A DNA stretch of 64,000 bases from Saitoella complicata NRRL Y-17804 (Eukaryota > Ascomycota > Saitoellomycetes > Saitoellales > Saitoellaceae), in contig NW_017567011.1 in assembly GCF_001661265.1 (NCBI RefSeq), positions 62,001 through 126,000 on the forward strand, in the 5' to 3' direction. A program made the position numbers and the translations under genes. Positions 1 through 10,575 of the stretch are shown here, one piece after another. Position 1 is the stretch's first letter. Each line of letters opens with the position of its first letter. The notes below the pieces were generated by a model. That model saw nothing but the letters and a program-made list of their open reading frames with translations. It was not told where the DNA came from and did no database searches.

Positions 1-1504
1 CTGCACTTAACGACTCTTCCCATCCCTTCTCAAACTCCTCCAATACCTCCGCCTCCTCCATCCCAGCCCGTAACGCTTCAAACTCCCTGTCCAACTCCAT
101 CACCGTAATCTCAACCCTCAATAGTTCCTTCATCCCCTCAACAACATCTCTCAACCTCCCAGGTCCAGTTTGTACCCTCCCCAACCCCTGTTTCGCATGT
201 CGTAGTCTGCTGATTCCGGCTTCGCGTGGTGCGGCGAGGACGCGTTCGGCGCGGCGGATGGCGTCTGCGATTTCGACTGTTGTGCCGAGGGTGAGGACTT
301 CCTCGAGGGATCGGATTTCTTTTTGAAAGACGTTTCCGAGCTGGCGTTTGTGGAGGGCTTGTTCCTTCTCCTGCAGCGCTTTGTATCGTTCCTTCAGGGA
401 GGCGACGGTGGAGGGATGGTGTGCAGGTGGAAAATTCTTGATCTCGTACAGCAGTTGGTACAGCTTCGTTCTGTAATGTCTTTGTTGCCGTTCTTTCTCA
501 ATCGACGTACTCGTAAGGTCTTGCTGTGTCAAAGACGAAGCTGGTCGTCGAGGTGGAGTTTCGGGTTGAACGGCTTGGCGTCGGCTGGGCTGTAGATACC
601 TGGCTGGGACGTACTTTCCTTCTGCCGTAACTCTGGGTGATGCAGGCGGTGGGGTTGAGATTGTTGGCGTGATTTTCCGGGGTGCCGATGTTGATGTAAG
701 CGCCGTTCGTCGTAGGGTGGAGGACGTACCAGCCGTAGTAACTGTACGGGTTGATGATTTGATTGGAGACGGTATCGAAGTCATCCCTGCTCTTGTCCTT
801 ATTACCGGAGATGACGGCAGGGCTGATTGTGTTTTCGTGATTCTTGTTGACGACCGAAGAGTTGATGTTGAAGATGAAGTTCCCGGCGAGGACGACATGC
901 GTGACGTGGCGAGTCGCGAAACCGTGGTCCTTGACGACGTAGACAGCGCGGGTGAGGTTGGTATCGCGGATGTTCTGGTGCTTGTGGTCATCGCTGCGCT
1001 GCCTGGTATTACTGAACCCAGACTATTCCGTGCACTCGCACTCCCCCGCGAAACTCCATTCCCACCAAGCTGAACCTCGCCGGCATCATCTCCATTACCA
1101 TCAACCAAAGCAGCCTTGCTTTTCGGTTTCACGGGTGATAACTGCGGTATCCACGACGTTCTCACACTCCTAGTTGCGTCCGTCGGCCGCACAACACGCG
1201 ACGAGCTCGTAACCGAAGCTGGACGCGTAGAGCCTGTACTTGCAATGCCTGACGCAGATCTTGTTGAGCCATCAGGCCTGATGGTGGTACTTGCAGCCCT
1301 TCGTGGAGGAGCGAAAGCCATCGCTGGTCGGTAAAGTTGACTTGGAGGTTTGCCGTGGTCGAGGAGCTCGTATGACTGACTGTCTACGTTACTAGAGCGA
1401 TGCCATACAAAATGCCGAGATAGGCAATCATCCGGGACTGTTGAGTAACCTGGCCTTGGGCATCAGAACGTGCTGATTCGACCTTTTGGTTGAGATTTCG
1501 ACAT
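1..1504 (-). CDS. Ser/Thr-rich coiled-coil protein, C-terminus beyond the window edge
   Basis: I do not recognise this gene. One open frame runs on the minus strand from an ATG at 1504 to the left edge, if an intron of about 45 bases (1438-1482) is removed; that intron carries the only stop. The 5' splice site (GTCGAA) is not consensus. The first part is low-complexity and rich in Ser, Thr, Pro and Arg. From about position 520 down to 1 the protein becomes charged and helical (EKERQQRHYRTK, LKERYKALQEKEQ, FEALRAGMEEAEVLEEF), which looks like a coiled coil. An inner ATG at 1321 is an alternative start. A second frame is also open across part of the Ser/Thr region (498-1022) but has no ATG. The frame and strand are fairly sure; the exact start and any function are not. 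Confidence 0.55.
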
Positions 1505-1681
1505 TTTGAATATTGCTCCTATAAAGTGTCACGGCGGGCATTGACAGTGCAGGCGGCCTTGCATTCATATTCTCGGCCGGCACAACACAAGCGACAACGG
1601 AGATACAATAAGAAAGATGTTCACTAAGAAATATTATTCAGAGTACCAACCTACCATAACGCTCTTCTCACTTGTCCAAAC

Positions 1682-2320
1682 TTAGGAAGAAGTACTCATC
1701 TGCCCATTACTCTGCGGAATATACCCAACATCCCCCGCATGATAATCAAACGTCCTCGCATTCCCACGGGCAGCAAAAACCGTGATGCGTGCGAAGCCCG
1801 AGATGAAGTAGTTCCATTCGGCGGAGTTTGGGTGCCAGTGAAGTTCGCGCATGGCGCTGGGTTGGATGATCACTTCGGCCATTGCGATGGTTTTTGCGAC
1901 GGGGAAGGAGTGGGAGTCAATGATTTTGACTTGGCCGCCGGCGAGGTTGGTGTAGGGGACCTGGGAGGCGTGTAAGGAAAAGCCCGGGTTGATCAAACCG
2001 TTGGGCGAGGTAGGGAGAGATGCATCGGGAGTGGTGTTAGGAACTTGTCCGGGGAAGGTGTAGAGTTCGCTCGAGGGCAAAGATTGCAAGTCAGAGATAC
2101 TGACATTGGGATCCTTGGCAATTTCCTCCTTCGGCGTATGCGCCAGCCAATCCGTAACGAGGAACGTATCATCCTCATTGAAATCCCCCGAATCAAACAC
2201 AAGCAAAAACTCACTCCCCTCCTCCAACGCACATGCTTTCCCGTAATGATCATCTTGTGACCCCATGATCCCCTCTGTCCTCCTCTCGCCTTTTCCCAGG
2301 ATGGTCGTTTTGTACACCAT
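1682..2320 (-). pseudogene. Fragment of an oxalate decarboxylase (bicupin)
   Basis: The 212-codon frame matches the middle and second cupin of fungal and bacterial oxalate decarboxylases, which convert oxalate to formate and CO2. Recognisable blocks are EEGSEFLLVFDSGDFNEDDTF, FLVTDWLAHTPKE and the second metal site RELHWHPNSAEWNY with GDVGYIPQSNG after it. The first cupin and its metal site are absent from this frame, and the protein stops just after the second cupin, short of the usual C-terminal tail. Upstream, in another frame near 2370-2390, a stretch reading VRQLHLWDLSS may be the eroded first HWH metal site. A whole enzyme would be about 380-450 residues. I read it as a decayed gene; a multi-intron gene with poor splice sites is the alternative. 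Confidence 0.6.
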
Positions 2321-3028
2321 TCCGCCGTCGACAACTCTTAAAAGTCATATTCGAGCTCAGATCCCACAAGTGCAACTGACGCACGTGGTACGCGTAGATT
2401 ACGAGATACTTGCAGTGTGCGGTGATAGGCTAAGGAAAATCGTTGCGTTAGTGGGGGTGATCTTGGTAGGCTGATTGTATAAGGTGAGATTTGCCGAAGC
2501 GGGACGCTGAGGCCGAGGAAGTGTGGGCGTAGGTGGGAGTACTAGTCAAGGGCGGAAGTGGATCGCACGGCGAGGGATGGTCGTACGAGTACAGGATCAT
2601 GGCCAAGGTCTGATGACCGTAGCTCCTTCTTACGTTTGAGATGATATTGGCTTCTTGGCAGCAGTAGTCGACAGGGCGGGGCTCCATATCAGCCAGGGCT
2701 TTAGCTGCGGAGAACATATATAGGCTGGGGAAGACGGGGATGGTGTGATGGACGGCTAGAGACCGGCCGCGAAGACCTGCCGTAGCTTGAAAGAGTCAGC
2801 TAAAGAGGAGGTCGGGGTGGAAGGCAAGATGAGCCGATGAACGTGGGTACGAACGCCATGGCGATCAAAATCGAACAATTGAGGTATATCTGGTCATAAA
2901 GGAGCCCATAACTACCCGGCCGCGGGGTACACGCCGTTATTAAAACACTTGCGGGTATGAAAACAGTACCGTATGGTAGCGTTCCGAGGGTAAAAACAGT
3001 GTCAATCAACAGGAAACCCCACAAAAAA
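2321..3028. other. Region without a convincing gene
   Basis: The first 100 bases may hold remnants of the oxalate decarboxylase first cupin. A 74-codon hydrophobic minus-strand frame (2800-3024) abuts the tRNA gene but shows no family motif, so I do not call it. Confidence 0.4.
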
Positions 3029-3102
3029 CGGTCTCGGTGAGGCTTGAACTCACAACCTCTCGATTAACAGTCGAACGCGCTAGCCAATTGCGCCACGAAA
3101 CC
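3029..3102 (-). tRNA. tRNA-Asn(GTT), copy 1
   Basis: On the minus strand the sequence folds as a tRNA: acceptor GGTTTCG pairs with CGAGACC, the D stem is GCGC/GCGC, the anticodon loop is CTGTTAA (anticodon GTT), and the discriminator base is G, as expected for Asn. There is no intron. A run of T residues follows the 3' end on the minus strand and can stop RNA polymerase III. The 74 bases are identical to three other copies in this window. Confidence 0.95.
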
Positions 3103-3263
3103 ATTGATGGTAGAAAAATGCCCTTTTTTGTTGATGACAGACATCGTCATGAAACGCCCCGCAGTCATCCCAGCATACACCCCAAACGACCAAGAACAAA
3201 CAGCATACACTCACCCTGGCCATCACCAGACAAGCATTAACGATAGTCAAAGGTATACGAACG

Positions 3264-4169
3264 ATGTCCTACACAGTCTCCACCTCAACAACCTACCTAA
3301 CACCCCCAACCTCCCCCTCCCACCGCCTCTACTCAAAAACCTGGACACCCACCCCAGCTCCCCTGGCTCGTGTGCTCTTCGTCCACGGTTTCGCCGAACA
3401 TATCGAGCGCTATGACCATGTTTTCCAATTATTAGCCTCTAAGGGAGTCGAGGTGGTTGCATGGGACTCGAGAGGTTTTGGGCGGAGTGCGACGGAGAAG
3501 AAGGAATGGGGTGTGACAGGGGGAAGTGAAGTCCAGATGGGGGATATACAATGGATGGTACACACCCATCGCCCGGATTTCCTATGGGGACACTCGATGG
3601 GCGGAGCCTTAGCCCTCGCATACGCAATCCAACACGGCGAAGACCCACACTGTCCGCTGAAGGGCGTTATCTCGAGCTCGCCTTTGTTACGACAAGCACC
3701 CTCCGCACGACCATGGGGAATAACACTTGCTCTCGGTTCACTCGCGGCTAAACTCCGTCCAAACCACCAAATGAAAACGAACCTCCCTCCACGCCACATG
3801 ACCTCCGACCCGACCAAACAGCGCGAAATACAAGCCGACCCTTTGATGCGCGACACCGGTACCCTCCACGGTATCAGCACCATGCTCCACTTCGGTCCCT
3901 CCACTCTCTCGCGTGCACACGAGCTACGCATCCCTCTGCTCGTGTACCATGGCGATGGGGATTTAGTTACGGATTATGAGGCGAGTAGGGAGTTTGTGGA
4001 GGGCGCGACGGGTGTGAGAGGCGGCGATAAGAGTTTTGTGGGCGTGCCGGGGGGTGCGCATGAGGTGCTCAACGAGGAGGGGTGGGAAGGGGTTGTGGAG
4101 ATGCTTGGAGGGTGGGTTTTGGAGAGGGTTGGGAATGATAAGATGGGAGATGGGAGTCCGAAGTTGTAG
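3264..4169 (+). CDS. Monoacylglycerol lipase-like alpha/beta hydrolase
   Basis: This 301-residue intronless protein resembles the monoglyceride lipase family (yeast Yju3, animal MGLL), which splits monoacylglycerols into fatty acid and glycerol at lipid droplets and membranes. It has the oxyanion region VLFVHGFAEHIERY near residue 38, the nucleophile elbow GHSMGGAL near residue 115, an acid in DGDLVTDY and the catalytic histidine in PGGAHEVL near the end. The segment between RGFGRS and the nucleophile elbow is shorter than in most relatives. There is no signal peptide. The start is the first ATG after the tRNA gene, which lies 160 bases upstream on the other strand. Confidence 0.82.
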   Translation: MSYTVSTSTTYLTPPTSPSHRLYSKTWTPTPAPLARVLFVHGFAEHIERYDHVFQLLASKGVEVVAWDSRGFGRSATEKKEWGVTGGSEVQMGDIQWMVHTHRPDFLWGHSMGGALALAYAIQHGEDPHCPLKGVISSSPLLRQAPSARPWGITLALGSLAAKLRPNHQMKTNLPPRHMTSDPTKQREIQADPLMRDTGTLHGISTMLHFGPSTLSRAHELRIPLLVYHGDGDLVTDYEASREFVEGATGVRGGDKSFVGVPGGAHEVLNEEGWEGVVEMLGGWVLERVGNDKMGDGSPKL

Positions 4170-4330
4170 GATAAAGAGTTGGCATGATATGAAAGGTGTG
4201 CGATATAAGAGAACTCGACGGCGCATGAGCGTGCTGGGTATATTTTGATGCTATAGATGCTCACCGGTCTATATCTTCCCTCTTTCTTATTTTCTTGCAC
4301 ATATCGTACCCCCACCACCGCCATAATACC

Positions 4331-4862
4331 TCACTCAACCCTCCTCCTAATCAACCACGCATCCCTTCCCCCCTCCTTCTTCTTCTCATAATATCCCTTC
4401 ACCACTTCTACAACCTCGAACCCCCTCTTCTCCCACCATTTCACACCCACTTCATTCTCCGTACTCACATGTGCCTCGACAACCTCGCATCCGAGCTCTT
4501 TGGCTTGAGTCATGGTGTGGGTTAGCATGGTGGTTCCGATAGAGAGGGAGCGGTAGGGAGGGAGAACGCCGAGGGTTGAGATGTAGAGGATTGTGGGGGT
4601 GGATTTATCGTGGGTGAGGCGGAGGGCGCCGACGGAGATGTCGTTGAAGTAGGCTGTACCACACAAACATTAACCCACTGCACACAGAAGGAGGGGAATG
4701 GGATCAAGGCGTACCAAGCTTCGCAAGCTCCCCAATCACGAGTGTCTCCTTGAAGAATTGCTCAGAGTACGGAACTGGGAAGATTACTTGGTGGAGTTTC
4801 TTGAAGGTGCCGAGGTTGTTTGGTGTAATATCATCGAGGGCGATTCGTTTTGATGGAGCCAT
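4331..4862 (-). CDS. NAA50: N-alpha-acetyltransferase 50 (NatE catalytic subunit)
   Basis: Two exons (4715-4862 and 4331-4653) are joined across a 61-base intron and give 156 residues. The product matches Naa50/San, which acetylates N-terminal Met of chosen proteins and binds the ribosome-bound NatA complex. Matching blocks are LDDITPNNLGTFKKLHQVIFP, VPYSEQFFKETLVIGELAKL, AYFNDISVGALR, YISTLGVLPPYR and the tail KRGFEVVEVVKGYYEKK. The acetyl-CoA loop, normally R/Q-x-x-G-x-G, reads RSLSIG, with Ser in place of the first Gly. The splice joins codon GCC across the intron and keeps the family reading. Homology is clear; full activity is less certain because of the Ser. Confidence 0.88.
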
Positions 4863-5154
4863 GTTGTCTAGAGCTCTTTCTTTGCTTCTCTGATCAGGGT
4901 ATCTTTCGAGGACTCGAATCGTTATTAAGGTCCACCTTTTCGCGATCGACGTACGTCTGTTGGTGCAGCTGCAGTTCGACGCGGATTCGGCGGCGCCGAC
5001 CGGCGCCGCAGGAATTGAGTTTACGGCAAAAGTGAATTTAGTTAACTGGAGGAGATTGTGGTCTATACTCAAGCAATTGCTGGACGATACTTTGGACTTT
5101 GTGATCCTTTCCTCGTTTTTGTCATATTACGACTACCAAAAGCAAAGTCGGGTC

Positions 5155-7741
5155 TCACGCAACTGCCTCGATCCTCCTCCCCACCAACCACCGTGCTTCA
5201 TGTAAATCCACAGACGTCAACCCCAATTTGCCCATGACAACATTGGCCCGCTCACCACCCGCATCCAACTCCCTCAACACACTCCACAAATCCAACACCT
5301 CCCCCTTACCATCCGCAGCAGTAGGCAATCCCAATACAACACACGCATCCTCCACCTTTCCCATCCTGACTGCCGGCCTGGCACAAAACTCACCACAAGC
5401 CTGCCACAACCCCTCCATATCCCTCTTGAACTGTCTCCCGCCGTGCTCCGAGAACTTGTTCCGTTCAACGATATGCTCCCAAATCCAGTGTTGAAAATCC
5501 GATGAGAAGGAGCGGTAGAGGCGGAGGAAGACTGGGTAAGCAAAGGTGGTGGAGAGGAAGGATAGCATGGCTGTCAGGGATTGGATTGGTTGGGCGAATT
5601 CGGGGGAGATGGTGGTAGTTTCGGCTGGCCTGACGGAGCTCCAAGATTGTAATCTTGCATAGGTCTTGCCCTCGTTTGCCATTTCCTTGCTGAGATGTCG
5701 GACAATCAATGTCTCGGCTCTTACCCTCAACGTCTGATAAGCCTCCATGGTCTCGTCAAAGAGCGTCCCACTCTCCGGATCTGTGACAAGGACACGCGAC
5801 GTCCTCCCTGCAATCTGTTCCACCCCCATACTCCCAACGATTGGTTCATCGCTGCTCGTGTCTGAGGCAGCATCTGCCAAATCCTGCCATAACTCAACGA
5901 AGAAGACATCCTCTGACCACTCTCTCATCGTCTCCTCCAAGAACACGGCACTCCCATACGCGCGACAAAGTCTCTCCAACCCACCCACACCCATGGTAGT
6001 CCGAGCCTCATCACGGTGCACACCTGGAACAGCTCTGATGATACTCGAACTCAATGTCTCAAATGCATCGCAAATCCCATTCAGCCGATCCAAATATCCT
6101 TCCAAGATTGCAAGTTGTACGTCGAGAAAAAAGTTTACCCGATGATCGAACCGGGGAAGGGGAGCGAAGCGTGTTAGAATTGTATCCAACATATCCTTCA
6201 ATCTCAACGCAGATTTTGTCGGTTTAGTTACTGCAGGGTCAATACCCTCAAACTCCAACTGCCACGCATCCGGCGAGGCAAGAATCTCATGGTACCTCAT
6301 CAAATCGAATTCACCTTCGATACTCAACCACTTCTCGAACAAAGCTGGAGTTCCGATGATGGTTTCCACCGTTCCATTCCACCTTTCCTGTCCAAAAGGT
6401 ACATACATCCACCTCTCCCTCACTGCATCATCAAACCTCAGCGTTTCATGCACAAGATGACTCCACACCTTTGCATGCCCCTCAATCTCAACCAATAACA
6501 GCTTCAACTTTCTCTCGGCCGTAGGCAACATCGCTGTTATAAGTTCGTTCATCGCAATGCGTTGGCCGAGACCGGTGGAGGCAAGGATGGGCTGGATGAC
6601 TGTGTTTATGAAGGCGGAATGGTCTTCGAAGAGGGTGAGGAGATGGGTGAAGAACCATTCTGGGCGGTCGGGCCGGTTCGTGGTTCGGTTTGATTGGAAG
6701 TGGTAGCGAAACCGGAGGTCGAGTGGTTCAGTCAGGACGGAAAACGCCAGTAGAGGTCCTGATTGTGACGATGTGTCATTACCGTTGGCGTCACTGTATG
6801 TGTTATTAGCAAAGAGTTTGTCAACGAGTAGGGTGTCACGTACGGCTGCTCCAACACCAGCAACTTCTCAAATCCAATCCTAAATGCTGCAATCTTCTCC
6901 TCATATCCCTCCATACTCTTTGCCACAATCGTTGGCCAACCCAAATCCTCCAACGCTCCCTTGAACCCCTCACTTAACTTCCTCTTCATCTCCTCCCACA
7001 ACGCGTCAGAACTCAGATCGACGTATTCAATGAGATGGATTGCGGAGGAGTCTGCGTCAATGTTTTTGGTGCGGAGAGATTTGGCGAGGGTGCGAAGGGA
7101 CGCGTAAGGGATTAGGGCTGCACGGGGGTCGGTTGTGATGAGAGAGGATGCTTCGATACTGTACCATTGCAAGTTAGTCATGCGTATGGCGGCTTAGTAG
7201 TAATTGACAGGCATACCTGAGTGATTTGACCTTTGCTAGGATACTCGCGTATCCATATGCAACATCCAGATCCCTCAATGACCCGTCCAACTCCCGTAGC
7301 CTCCCCAAGGAGCCACTCCACTCCTCGGACCTTGCCCTGTGCATCTCATACTCTGCTCTCTTTGCGCTCAATTCATCAACCTCTTCAAGTATAGAACGAG
7401 CATGAGAAGCAGATTCCGCTTGAGTTGTGTCCATCCGTGTTTTAGCTTCAAGGATCTGTACAGTTGTCAGTAAGTCTCATTGAGGCGGATAGTTCCATCG
7501 ACAAGAATACCTGTTCACCTAACGCCTTCTGCTGTGTCTGTAAAGTATCCAACAACTCATTGACGGCCTTCAAACCCTCAACACTCCGAAAATTCTCGTC
7601 CAGGTACTCCAACACATAGGTATCAGTGTCCACCATGGTGGAGCTCAGCTCGCGACTGTGTACAGTTGCAATTGGAGATGATCTCTCTCGTATGGGTGAT
7701 CCTGATTCGCTCTCCCATGCGCCTGGGATTGATGGAGCCAT
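5155..7741 (-). CDS. TIP20: RINT1/TIP20 family tethering protein (Dsl1/NRZ complex)
   Basis: Five exon pieces (7741-7511, 7455-7217, 7158-6844, 6793-5155; the last is one long exon) give about 807 residues, close to the usual RINT1/Tip20 length. The family tethers Golgi-derived COPI vesicles at the ER. The N-terminal third is helical and predicted coiled coil (LKAVNELLDTLQTQQKALGEQ). The family landmark for the TIP20 domain is seen in FRYHFQSNRTTNRPDRPEW and, near the C-terminus, in EHGGRQFKRDMEGLWQACGEF followed by EDACVVLGLP. All three introns are 53-59 bases with CAG ends. The gene count is four coding exons. The start at 7741 (MAPSIPG) is chosen as the nearest ATG; 7789 is possible. The gene is divergent from the PHO85-like kinase. 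Confidence 0.85.
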
Positions 7742-8234
7742 GGTCCTAGAGACGAGGAGGATTGTGGATGACGTCGATGTGGGGACCAAGAAAGGGAAGG
7801 GAATGCTGGCTGATGGTAACCGTCGTCGCGGTGTGTCCCGTCTGTTCGTACTGAGGTGTCGTTCGCTTACCTGCTTACCCGTACTGTATCGTATCGAATC
7901 GATTCGTACGTCCGTTATGGGGACTTAGCCGAAATCGTGCGTGCAGGTCCAAAGTCTGTGCCCGGACCGAACGCGTACGACACCAAACAACCAACCCGTT
8001 GAGCATACATCCCTCAATTGTAGGGTAGGGGCAGCATTGCAGCCGCAAGTATCGCCGTTTGAATACCCTATCTACGAAAGCCCCGAACCGCTACAGCCAG
8101 AGTCGCCCGCGTCGTCCGTCGTTGAAAGCACACCACCAAGTCCATTCGTGCTCGAGCCATCTTATCTCAGTACTCTACCGCCTTCTCCGCCTCTCTCGCG
8201 TCCACCATCGTCTATCTATAACTATTCTTGCAAG
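7742..8234. promoter_or_regulatory. Divergent promoter of TIP20 and the PHO85-like kinase
   Basis: About 490 bases separate the two start codons. The sequence TTACCCG at 7875-7881 matches the yeast Reb1 core site; a REB1-like gene lies in this same window. Binding is an inference. Confidence 0.35.
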
Positions 8235-9397
8235 ATGTCCTCTCAATTCCAGCAGTTGGAAAAGTTGGGTGAAGGAACCTACGCAACAGTCTACAAAGGC
8301 CGCAACCTGCGCACCGGCGAACTCGTCGCCCTGAAAGAAATACACCTCGATTCGGAGGAAGGAACACCCAGTACCGCAATCAGAGAGATCTCGTTGATGA
8401 AAGAGTTGAAGCATGATAATATCGTGAGCTTGTATGATGTGATTCACACGGAGAATAAGTTGATGCTTGTGTTTGAGTTTATGGAGAGGGATTTGAAGAA
8501 ATATATGGATGTTGTCGGCAAAAATGGTTCGGTGACATGGTGGTAAGTTTCTAAGACTCTGCTAACATGTGCTGAACAGGACAATTGCCGTCGCAGACGA
8601 TCAAGAGCTTCATGTACCAGCTTCTGCTCGGTCTTGCGCATTGTCACGAGAACCGCGTCTTGCACCGAGACCTGAAACCTCAGAACCTCCTCATCAACTC
8701 CTCCGGCGCACTCAAACTCGCAGATTTCGGTTTGGCCCGTGCATTCGGTATCCCCGTCAACACCTTCTCCAACGAAGTCGTGACATTGTGGTACCGTGCC
8801 CCCGACGTCCTTCTCGGAAGCAGAAACTACAGCACCAGTATCGACCTCTGGAGTTGCGGCTGCATCATGGCAGAAATGTACATGGGCAGACCACTATTCC
8901 CCGGCACCACAAACGAAGACCAACTCCTCAAAATCTTCCGCGTACTGGGCACCCCAACCGAACAATCCTGGCCCGGCGTCTCCCAACTCCCGGAATGGAA
9001 CAAAGACGGCCGCAAGACCTGGGGTAACTGTCCCGGTGTCGGAGATCTCTCGGGCATTGTAACCCGCTGTGACGCCCTAGGAATGGATTTGATGAAGCGC
9101 ATGCTAATGCTCCCACCAAACCAGAGAATTGACGCGAAGAGCGCGTTGAGGCATCCGTGGTTTGCGGAGATTACGATGCCGCAGCAGCAGGCGCAGTTGG
9201 CTGCGCAGCAGGCTGCTCAGGCTCAGGCGCAGGCGGCGGCTCAGGCTCAGCAGGCGCAGATGGCGGGTGCGGGTGTTGCTGTGGGAGGACAGGGGAGTAT
9301 GAGCAGTATGGGTGCGGCGGCGTATGCGCAGTATCAGCAGCAGCTGCAGGCGCAGGCGGCGGCGCAGGCTCAGGCGAAGGGGAGAGGATACTATTAG
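8235..9397 (+). CDS. PHO85: PHO85/CDK5-type cyclin-dependent kinase with Gln/Ala-rich tail
   Basis: The kinase has the glycine loop [12 protein letters not shown] (11-22), Lys34 in VALKE, the cyclin helix PSTAIRE (45-51), HRDLKPQN (Asp128), [21 protein letters not shown], and the subdomain text DEDQLLKIF-like ([15 protein letters not shown]) typical of PhoA/Pho85, which work with Pcl cyclins in phosphate sensing and growth control. About 369 residues result. The C-terminal 70 residues are Gln/Ala-rich, coded by CAG/GCG repeats, and are absent from most relatives. Exon 2 begins at 8580. The consensus donor GTAAGT at 8543 would put exon 2 out of frame, whereas GTTCGG at 8527 gives the family reading ([13 protein letters not shown]). 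The exact donor is therefore uncertain. Confidence 0.9.
9178..9385 (+). repeat. CAG/GCG-rich imperfect trinucleotide tract in the CDK gene
   Basis: An imperfect tract of CAG, GCG, GCT and CAA codons encodes runs such as [15 protein letters not shown] at the kinase C-terminus. It is in frame and interrupted, so it may vary in length between strains. Confidence 0.7.
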
Positions 9398-10048
9398 ATG
9401 CGAAGGAGGGATGGAGGAGTGTTGAGTGCCATCTACTGGACTTTATGGTGTCGCTGGAAGTAGGATGGAAGGTGGATGCTTTGGCTTTGTAATTGAGAGG
9501 ATATGGATTGAAAGACGGATTTGCATTTTCGTTATGGTGAACGATATTATAGGTAGGATATACCGATACTTAGCAAGCAGTTTCATTTAGCAACTCACAA
9601 TGAAAGGTCCTCTCAAACGATGCGGAATAACACATCTGTAGTCTGCCTTAACCACAGCAAAGAGGTCGTACGAGATAGCCATGCATGCAGCGTGGGAACA
9701 GGAATGGAATACCTGTATCTTGTTGCCTGCGTTATCCTCGGTCCTCACGCGGATACGTTCAATAGGCCACTTATCTTTATACATATATGTTAACTGTATA
9801 TGGGCTGATCGTGCAGCCCGCGATGGGATGTTGTTGACGTCTATTGTCTCAGGCCATGCTTCATGCATCGTTAACCACGGAGTAGATAAGTGAGAACGTC
9901 ACTTGGGAAGCACTCTATCCGCTCACATATGAGGCCATGCGTTGGTTACCCGTAGGGCAAGCACAGCCCACGCATTTATCGGTGGAAGTGCTATTGACAA
10001 CCTCTGTTGACGCGTGGGAAACCGACGGCGTGAGGTGAAAAAAAAGAG
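9398..10048. other. Intergenic region, no gene seen
   Basis: It holds the 3' side of the kinase gene. A 93-codon minus-strand frame (9587-9868) has no recognisable feature. TTACCCG at 9946-9952 is another match to a Reb1 core site. Confidence 0.4.
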
Positions 10049-10122
10049 CGGTCTCGGTGAGGCTTGAACTCACAACCTCTCGATTAACAGTCGAACGCGC
10101 TAGCCAATTGCGCCACGAAACC
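10049..10122 (-). tRNA. tRNA-Asn(GTT), copy 2
   Basis: This copy is identical in all 74 bases to the one at 3029, in the same orientation, with anticodon loop CTGTTAA and discriminator G. A T-rich stop signal follows on the minus strand. The flanks differ from the other copies. Confidence 0.95.
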
Positions 10123-10531
10123 GACTTGTTGTGTTTGCAAAAGCAGTATCAAACAGAATGAGACAGATAGATACAGGCGCCCTTTTGTGACGACGAGCCG
10201 CGCCTGCCCTCGAGCCCCTCCAACGACGTACGACGACCCCGACGGGTGAAGACGTGATCGACCTCCCAAAGGACAGCAACTACAGAACCCCACCGCTCGA
10301 CAATATCGGCCACGTATCCGAGGCGTGTTACGATTTGCTGGTCTAAGTCGAACCAACAGCGCTTGCACCTTCAACTAACGTGAAGCTAACACGAGCACGC
10401 ATCGAGACCCGCGAACGTCGAGAGCGGAACCGAAGTCAAAGTACGTAGAGCAGGGACTCGAACAGCAACTGCGCCAAACCAGCCCAGACCTGATCGATCT
10501 ACTTAGCTCGTCAACCGTCCGACAGCAGCTG

Positions 10532-10554
10532 CGTTACGTTACGTTACGTTACGT
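10532..10554. repeat. Tandem CGTTA pentamer repeat upstream of the phosphodiesterase gene
   Basis: Four tandem copies of CGTTA, then CGT, end 21 bases before the phosphodiesterase ATG. Each unit contains TTACGT, which is half of the fungal ATF/CREB site TTACGTAA. A regulatory role is inferred. Confidence 0.6.
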
Positions 10555-10575
10555 GGATTCGCGTCATAACCAACC

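Noticed and set aside
2800-3024. A hydrophobic 74-codon minus-strand frame beside tRNA-Asn copy 1
   Set aside because: No family match, no conserved start context, and it ends against the tRNA.
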